Positions 57,360 through 64,000 of a stretch of DNA of 64,000 nucleotides are shown piece by piece. The first letter of the stretch is position 1, and every line of letters starts with the position of its first letter. Source of the DNA: Quillaja saponaria (taxonomy: Eukaryota; Streptophyta; Magnoliopsida; Fabales; Quillajaceae); the NCBI GenBank assembly GCA_029379385.1, contig CM055617.1, positions 17,244,679 through 17,308,678 of the forward strand, given 5' to 3'. Below the pieces are notes generated by a model. The model saw nothing but the letters and a program-made list of their open reading frames with translations. It was not told the DNA's origin and searched no databases. The translations under genes were made by a program, and so were the position numbers.

Positions 57360-58447
57360 ATCTTGACAGTTATTAAACCATTGCACTAAAACTTATGCTA
57401 TAGGCTTTTGGACCTTCTGATTATTGTTCTGTTAAGTATAGCCACTGGTTCCAAGGCTAACTAACCTTCTTCATTAAGACTAGGCAATTGCTGATAAACC
57501 ACATGATTTCCATGTTGTCTCTTGAGTAGAGATACGTGGAACACATTATGTATCTTGGACCCTAAGGTAATTGCAGTTTATATACTACATTTCTTACCTT
57601 AGCCACAACTTGGATAGGTCCATGGTATTTAGTAGCTAATTTTTTGTAATTGCTAGTATGCATTGAACTCTGTCTATAAGGCTTAATCTTCAGATAGACC
57701 TAAGCCCTCACTTCAAACTCCCTTTATGTTTTATGCTTATTTGCCTGTAGCATCATTCTTTCTTATGCCTTCTTAAAGTGCTACTTCAATAGTTAGACAG
57801 TGGCCTCTTTAGCTATTAAAGACCTATCCACTGCATCATTGCTAGAATCCTTCTTAACATAAGGAATATGGGAGAGTGGTTCTTGGTAGAACATAGCTTG
57901 ATGAGGTGTCATATTAATGGATGAATGGTGAGTTGAATTATACCACCATTACTCTACAGGAATCAATTTCACTTGAGTTTTAGAATTGTCCCCTGCAAAA
58001 CACCTCAAGTATAGCTATACACATCTGTTTAACCATTAGTTTGTGGATGGTAGGCTGTAGAATAATGCAACTTAACTTCTTGAATCTTGAACAGCTCCTT
58101 CAAAAGCCCAGACATGAATATGACATCTCATATTTGATATAATCTCCTCAAGCAGTCCATGTATACCATACACTCTATCCATGAAGGCTTGTGCTACTGA
58201 GGTTATAATGTTTGGATACTGCAATGCTATATCATTAGTATAACAGTTTTGCTTTCTGAACCAGGCAAGGATATAGAAAACTAAACCCTTTTAGGTATGG
58301 GTAAAGGGTGCAATTTCTCCTTTAAACCTTTGACAAATTTCATATTTTCTCACAAAATTCCTCACATTCTTCTGCATACCCTTCCAATAGAATGTACTTC
58401 CCAATCTTCTTAAGGTAGCATGAACTCCATAATCATGAGCTGGACCA
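57360..58447 (-). pseudogene. Reina-like integrase and chromodomain, broken
   Basis: The zinc-finger side appears as SSHDYGVHATLRRLGS and FYWKGMQKNVRNFVRKYEIC in shifting frames near 58,440-58,330. The middle shows YNSTHHSSINMTPHQAMFYQ and PLSHIPYVKK at about 57,940-57,870, then ERMMLQANKHKT, RQSSMHTSNYK and YHGPIQVVAKVRNVVYKLQL P near 57,620-57,570. The C-terminal chromodomain-like segment reads LALEPVAILNRTIIRRSKS and DDCLWEDYNALKT-like text near 57,460-57,340. The core with the first two catalytic Asp residues was not recovered. Confidence 0.65.
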
Positions 58448-58963
58448 CTAGCATGGAACAATAGCAACTAGCTCTTGCTTGAGTTCTTCATTGTTACCTA
58501 CTACTAGTTTTCCTTTCCTTCTGAGTTGGCCTTGCACCCACTCATAGTGTTTGTGTTTGCTTTGATGTTGTTGTGCTTCTTGACAGAGCTTCATTAAGTG
58601 GTTGTCTTCTTGGCAGCTTGTCATTACCCTTTGAAACAAATCAGTAGTCACAGTAGATAGAGCTAGACAAGTAACTTCATTACTTTTATTTCCTGCGACT
58701 TTTGAAAGTGCATCAGCAACTTTATTTTCCTTCTTGTACTGAATTTCATAATCTAACCCCATTGGTTTGCCAAACCATTTCTACAAGACTTGGTTACGCT
58801 TTTTCTGTTCTAACATGTGCTTTAAGGCTTGGTGATATGTCTTTATATTAAAGTGCCTGCCTGTGAGGAATTGCTTCCACCTGTTAATAGCATACATTAT
58901 GGTAATAAGATCTTTTTCATAGGTTGACAAAACCATATGCTTAGGTTCTAATGCTTTGCTCAT
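58448..58963 (-). pseudogene. Reina-like RNase H and linker
   Basis: At 58963-58781 the frame reads MSKALEPKHMVLSTYEKDLI and GRHFNIKTYHQALKHMLEQK. The usual KTDHQ is KTYHQ here, so a catalytic Asp is replaced by Tyr. After a stop, 58762-58448 reads MGLDYEIQYKKENKVADALS, then a linker to the integrase zinc finger (MTSCQEDNHLMKLCQEAQQH). The two blocks are nearly contiguous and in order. Confidence 0.8.
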
Positions 58964-59099
58964 GAATGCTAATGGATGGCTATTCTATAGCAATACTGCT
59001 CTAATTCCACACCCTGAAGCATCTGTGTCCCCAACAAAGGCTTCATCGTAATCTGGTAGTGCTAACACTGGTGCTTGAGTCAGTAGCCTGTTGTACCTA

Positions 59100-60390
59100 A
59101 GAACCTTCTTAGTTTTTTAACTATTCTTGGTCTAGGCAACTCACTCATGGTTGGTATTTTCTTTGGGTCTATAGATACTCCAGCTTCAGTGATTATATAA
59201 CCCAAGTATTCTATATGTCCACTTGCAAAAGTACATTTACTCTTTTTTGCAAACACCACATACTTTCTTAATAACTATAGCACCTGTCTTCACTGCTCTA
59301 TATGTACCGTCCAAGACTTATTGTACACTAGTATGTCATAAAAGAGAACCAATACAAATTTTCTCATAAATAGTTTGAATATGCTGTTTATTAACCCTTG
59401 GAATGTGGCAGGTGCTTTAGTTAATCCATATGGCATAACCATAAATTCATATAACCCTTCATGGGTTCTAAAAGTAGTCTTATGAATGTCGTAAGGTGCC
59501 ATCCTAATTTGATGGTAACAACTTCTCAAATCCAACTTAGAGAAGTATCTTACCCCATGCAATTTATCTAGTAGTTCTTCTATTAGTGGAATAGGCAATT
59601 TATTGTTCAGTGTTAATTGATTCAGCCTCTTATAGTCCACACAAAACCTTCATGTGTCATCCTTTCTCTTAACTAGAACTATTGGTGATGCAAATGAGCT
59701 ACTGCTACATCTGATTATGCTATTATCCATCATTTCTTTAACTAGTTTTTCAATAATGTCTTTTTGCAATGGACCATATCTATATGGTCTCAAATTGAAC
59801 GATTCTAATTGTTCTTTAAGAATAATTTAATGGTTAAATTGCCTTTTGGGTGGTAATACTTAAGGAGTAGCCAAATATCAGTATATTCTTACAGTAAAGC
59901 TTCTAGATCAGGTTGATTTACCTCTGTTTGTAGAAACTCACTGGAAAACATGGTTGTTGTCATCCACTGCATTTACTTGTATCAACATACTGTGTTTTAG
60001 TTTGTTCTTGACTGTTTTTTTGCTGCTATACATGCATACTAATGATCCCTTTTTCCCTTGCAATATGACCTTTTTGTTTCCCCATTTGAATTCCATGACT
60101 AGTTCTTGAAAATTTCATCTAATATTGCCTAAGGCGGCCAACCATTGAATGCCCAATACTGGATCATAACTGTTCAGAGGCATGACTAAACTGTCTGCAC
60201 TAAAATTGGTTTAAGTCGTACTCTACTTCAAGTTGGAACACATTGAAGAAATTACTAGATTGGAGCCATTTTCCACTATTACTTCCATATCCTTTGTCTG
60301 CCTTAGCCTTAATCCCAGCTTTTTGGTTAACTCTATATCTACAAAATTATGTGTTCTCCCACTATCAATGAGTATCACCACTTCTTGTTT
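59100..60390 (-). pseudogene. Reina-like protease and reverse transcriptase, broken
   Basis: LIDSGRTHNFVDIELTKKLG near 60,380-60,320 is the protease active site (DSG kept). RT starts with FNLRPYRYGPLQKDIIEKLV and SSSSFASPIVLVKRKDDT near 59,800-59,660. It continues in an open frame at 59640-59290: [40 protein letters not shown] and [20 protein letters not shown]. The catalytic box reads [10 protein letters not shown] instead of VFFDDILVYS, so the first Asp of the pair is Tyr. Connection motifs (LGYIITEAGVSIDPKK) follow to about 59,100. Confidence 0.8.
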
Positions 60391-61026
60391 CTTGACATAC
60401 CTTTTGCTTTCATTGTCTGAAACTCTTTAATCAATTGACCTAGTCCATTTACAGACACTGCTTGTAGTGAAATAACAATTTCTTCTTCATTTCCATCCCC
60501 TTGAGTATACATACTCATGTGCAGTATCTCCTCTTCAGACTTACTCTCACCTTTTACAATGGTTGTCATCAATGATCTTCCTTTTCTATAGTTATGGTCT
60601 GCAGTGAACTTGTCATTGCAATAAAAGCATAACTCTTTCTTTTTTCTTTCCTCCATTTCTGCTTTTGACATTAAAATGTTAGTTTCTTATAACTGTCATT
60701 ATCTACACACTTATAGGCTTTATTGTAAAGTTTGTCTTTGTGTTTGGATTATTTTGATTGCATAAATGTGTATTGTGGCTATTGTTTGGGTTGAATCCTG
60801 TTGTTGGCAAAGAATTAGGGTAGGGTGATTGTTTAGGAAGGTTTTGATAAGGTTTAGGAAACAATGAGGCAGTGTCCATTTTCAACTCTTGTAACGAAAT
60901 ATTAATGCCTAAAAACCTAGCATCCATGGTTTCCATCTTTAATTCCAAGGCTGTAAGCCACTGGTCTATGATAGTAGCATTCACATTCACCATTTTCAAG
61001 CCAGGAGCAGGCTCTGATACTACCAC
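60375..61026 (-). pseudogene. Reina-like gag remnant
   Basis: 61026-60703 reads MVNVNATIIDQWLTALELKM and then a Pro/Asn-rich region. 60671-60375 reads SKAEMEERKKKELCFYCNDK FTADHNYRKG, which matches the zinc-knuckle region of this lineage (usually GLCFxCDEK..PGHKC); the last Cys is Tyr. The capsid core between the two frames is short or deleted. A further frame break lies near 60,690. Confidence 0.7.
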
Positions 61027-61030
61027 ACCT

Positions 61031-63402
61031 TACCTCTCAAGTGCACTATTTGGTGCAGCATTGGAAGCATGTTGAATCCTATGAAAAGTTTTAGTCAATT
61101 CAAGGGTTAATGTACATAGGTTAATAAGAGTTTCTCATAATTGTAATAGTTAAAATATTCACGTAATCTATACTTTTACTTCTCTATTTATATCTTATTT
61201 AGCTTTGTAATAAGTTAGTAGAAGGTTTCCCACTTATTCTAATTAATGAAATATTCAATTATATACACTTTCTTGAGTACTTTCTGACTAATTAACAAGT
61301 ATTCATTTTACCATTTCCAAGTCTCTCTCTAAGTATGCTCAATTTTATTTATATGCTTCAATTTGTCTGAATTCAGATTAATTTACTTAAAATGAGATGC
61401 TTAATGAGTATTTCTATTAATCAAGTATATCATGTGCCATGATTAATTAATCACAAAAGTTAAGGATAAATTTAGATTTTTAACACATTAGCGTTTTCTT
61501 GTTTTCTACTCAAGTTTTATGCTCAAGGGTGGAATTCTGATTTTTTTTTTTTTCCATAGGGTTGGTTTTTTTTAGTTATTTTTGGTTCCTAATTCCTACA
61601 TTATATTGTTTTATACTAAAAGTTTTGGTTCTTTCCCCCACCGCAAGTTCTGCTTGGTCATGAACAAGGTTCATAAAGGGCCTAAAAGTGTAGTTTTACA
61701 AAGCAAGTGCCTTATTGGATTGCATCCTTACTTAGGAATAGGTTGGATTGTGCCGTAAACCAATAAAGAGAGTGGGAATGGAAATTGGTTTTTGAAAAAA
61801 TATTTAGGACTACCTGACTTAAAATCTGTTTCTTGAATGTGCTTTGGCCGTTCGTTCAATTTCTTGTGAATTCATGCACATGGAATGTTTAAACATATCT
61901 ATTTTTGTGTATCCAAGAGGATTTGTTTTGCCTTCGTCCAATGGTTTGATTGTCTTACACATGCAAGAGGAGTAGAAAATATGTGCCAATTTGAGTTCTT
62001 TGGCAATAATTGCCAGCATCCATAAAACATCTTAGCCCTCAAATTAGATTTACAAAGAGAGAATAGAGAATATGATTTAGATTATATGGAAGCCAATTTC
62101 AGCTAATAAAGATTTTCTTTTTTTTGAACCTAACAAGGATTCAAGGAAACATTGAAGGATTTGAAAGTCGACCAACAACAAAACTTGAAACTAGGATTTA
62201 AATTTAGGAATATGTCCCTACTCATTGATGTTTTCTATTGGCTTTTTAAGGTTGACATAAGGACCAGCAAAGCAGTAACGGCTAAATACAATTGTTTGAG
62301 TTGTACCTTTCATTGTCCATTTGAAAAGGCAATAGTTTTTAATTATTGCCAAAACGTGTGTATGCTTTGCTTTGTTTTGCTAGGTAATATATTATAATTA
62401 TCAGTGAGTCAAATTCATTCCATGATTATGACTTAAAATAATTTATTCCATACAAGTATGATGCCATAAATGCTCTATGGGTGTCAATCCTAAGGAAGTT
62501 TTAGGTTATGATTCTGGTTCTTAGTTGGTCTTTAGGATTTTTAGCTTGTTGGATCTAGTCAATTATACAAAAGATAAATTTTCAGCTTATCTTCAGCTAA
62601 ATCTAGTTCGCCCCTTGAACATTCAAATGGAAGAGCAGAGTTTAGGATAGGGACTTTAATTAGTGCACTGTTCTTGTCCCTATTGGCTTCTAATTCCATG
62701 TGATTGCTTACTTTCATACAATCTACTTATTATTATTATTTTATTAAAATAGGCTCAATGTATTTCTATCTTGAAATGATATGGGATTGTAGATGAATTA
62801 TGCTACTCGTTATTATGTATGAGTCTTAAGTCTTCTACTAATAGATTTTTGAAAATATTGAAAATATAGGGTTTTTGTTTTTTTCTAATGCTTTGTGACC
62901 AGCTTTCTTTAACAAAATTAATAATTGAAAGAGAATTGGAATGTGGAGAAGAAAGTTGCCGAGATAGGTATTTCAGTGAAATGTTGAGTTTACAACGCTG
63001 CCGCCACTCGTTATCTTTTCAAGATATTACTGTCAAAAGAAAAATACATGGAATTTTGTTTCCTTACCACATGTAAACTTGTATATATTTTTTAGTCTTG
63101 GTGGAAATGCTTATGATGTTATTTGTTATGTTACTTCTTAAAAGTTGTCATTTTAGTATCTAATATAACTATGGAAATGGAATCATTTACTTGTGTGGTT
63201 TCATTAAAAGTCTCACTAAAATCCATTCACCACAACTCATCACCAACTTGGGGACTAGAATTGAATACATGAATAAGATATCACTAGGATGTTGTTTGTT
63301 GAGTTTTCTTTTGAGGGTTTTAGCTTAGAAAAGTTAGATGGTTATTCTTTCATTGTAAGTCAAGTTTTCTATTATAGCATTATTTGATTAAATGATGCTT
63401 AT

Positions 63403-63445
<43 letters not shown>

Positions 63446-63484
63446 CTATTATAGCATTATGTTGTTGTTGGTTTGTCATTAATT
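61031..63484. other. AT-rich intergenic DNA; no gene supported
   Basis: 61,100-61,500 could be LTR sequence of the Reina-like element but no partner was found. T-runs lie near 61,541-61,553. Short frames at 61,819-62,019 and 62,152-62,397 have no recognisable motif. Confidence 0.35.
63405..63445 (+). repeat. T41 homopolymer flanked by 19-bp direct repeats
   Basis: Forty-one Ts. TTTTCTATTATAGCATTAT occurs at 63365-63383 and again at 63442-63460, immediately after the T run. Confidence 0.9.
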
Positions 63485-64000
63485 TCTACCTTGTTATTAC
63501 GCAGTCATGCCAAAAGGATGTTCTACCCTTTTTAAAGGACATTCTAGAGCTTCATCATCTCTGTCTACAACATCCATTTCATCTCCATCTACAACTGTAG
63601 CTGCACCAGTCCCTTTACAACTACAGCGCCAGTACCCTACCTCCCTTTACAGCTAGAACTCCACCTCCCAGTGTTTCGTTACTTGCATTATCCTTGGAGC
63701 AGGTTCGAAACCTATCTGACATGTTAGTTACAATTTCAAGTTTAATAATAATTTTTCTTATTTATTGATTTTTTTTATGTATTTCATTTTTCTTACACAT
63801 ACTTAATTTGTATTGTAGCTTCATGTCATAATCAGGATGTTAAGTTTGGGGTAGATCTTTAGCCCCGTGCAGAGGACGATGTCCCCATGAGGCGGGTGAT
63901 GTCGTTGAATATGCCATGGGCAAAATAAGATTGCCCCTCTCCATGATAATGAGGAGGATCACCCACTCATCAACATAGTTAGAGATAAGTAAATTATCTT
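63485..64000 (+). pseudogene. Second CACTA Ptta/En/Spm transposase copy, cut by window end
   Basis: From about 63485 the sequence matches 32,240-32,790 of the nested CACTA element in exons and introns. Here the ATG at 63507 is preserved: MPKGCSTLFKGHSRASSSLS, then TTSISSPSTTVAAPVPLQLQ and a stop at 63654. The exon ends 'gagcag|gt' at 63702 and the next starts after 'ttgtag' at 63818. The second exon has a stop at 63861-63863 and small indels, so this copy is also broken. The element's right part lies outside the window. Confidence 0.7.

Larger units (their letters stand above)
57360..61030 (-). mobile_element. Reina-like Ty3/gypsy chromovirus relic
   Basis: On the minus strand gag with a zinc-knuckle remnant (61026-60375), protease, RT, RNase H, integrase and a chromodomain-like end run to about 57360. 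RT text such as [20 protein letters not shown] and [10 protein letters not shown] is closest to the Reina lineage. A PBS-like minus-strand string, TGGTAGTATCAGAGCC, lies at 61026-61011, i.e. the initiator Met complement with a 3-base insertion. No LTR pair was recognised. Stops are frequent and the integrase core is partly deleted. Confidence 0.8.

Noticed and set aside
61819..62019. 66-residue minus-strand frame
   Set aside because: No motif or neighbouring support; likely chance.

Overview
This 64 kb window is AT-rich nuclear DNA from a flowering plant. I read it as a eudicot because of the Athila, Tekay and Reina type Ty3/gypsy families, the TNT1-type Ty1/copia elements, the Ptta/En/Spm CACTA gene, the PIF/Harbinger element and the plant F-box pseudogene. 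The species cannot be fixed by reading. It is a gene-poor, heterochromatin-like stretch made almost wholly of nested, decaying transposable elements. I found no intact host gene, no rRNA or tRNA gene and no CRISPR array. Nearly every coding region has in-frame stops or frameshifts.

Layout, left to right. 0.2-0.94 kb: a minus-strand pseudogene of the 'putative plant transposon protein' family. 2.3-6.3 kb: a minus-strand Athila-like Ty3/gypsy gag-pol relic. 7.30-9.54 kb: a solo LTR (TGTAACACCC...GGGTGTCACA) with near-matching 5-bp target duplications and two internal tandem-repeat systems. 10.35-18.51 kb: a complete but decayed minus-strand Ty1/copia element with a perfect GTTGT target duplication, split inside reverse transcriptase by a 3.5 kb gypsy-type solo LTR (11.71-15.21 kb). 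20.9-23.8 kb: a second minus-strand copia element in which protease and integrase are deleted, so gag abuts reverse transcriptase. 24.9-26.0 kb: the 3' end of a LINE ORF2.

26.49-36.89 kb: a PIF/Harbinger element (14-bp TIRs; Myb/SANT-like ORF1 and DDE transposase relics) carrying a 6.35 kb CACTA element at 29,231-35,581 with CACTACAAGAAA termini and a perfect TAA duplication. The CACTA transposase gene (Ptta/En/Spm type) has an intron filled by about eight copies of a ~150-170 bp tandem repeat. 36.97-37.93 kb: an F-box pseudogene. 38.79-39.02 kb: a short ORF with a signal peptide that looks like a broken secreted-peptide precursor.

42.2-55.7 kb: a plus-strand Tekay-like chromovirus with ~3.4 kb LTRs, an initiator-Met PBS, gag, protease, RT, RNase H, integrase, a chromodomain-like tail and a PPT. 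Its RT carries a ~295 bp tandem duplication, one copy of which is split by a 1,710 bp solo LTR with perfect AGAGC duplications. Its two LTRs share a 352 bp tract that I read as identical although the flanking LTR sequence differs at many sites. 57.4-61.0 kb: a minus-strand Reina-like chromovirus relic. 63.5 kb to the end: a second copy of the same CACTA transposase gene, cut by the window edge.

The elements do not cooperate as pathways. The value of the window is its layered insertion history: Harbinger before CACTA, copia before its solo LTR, and chromovirus, then RT duplication, then solo LTR.
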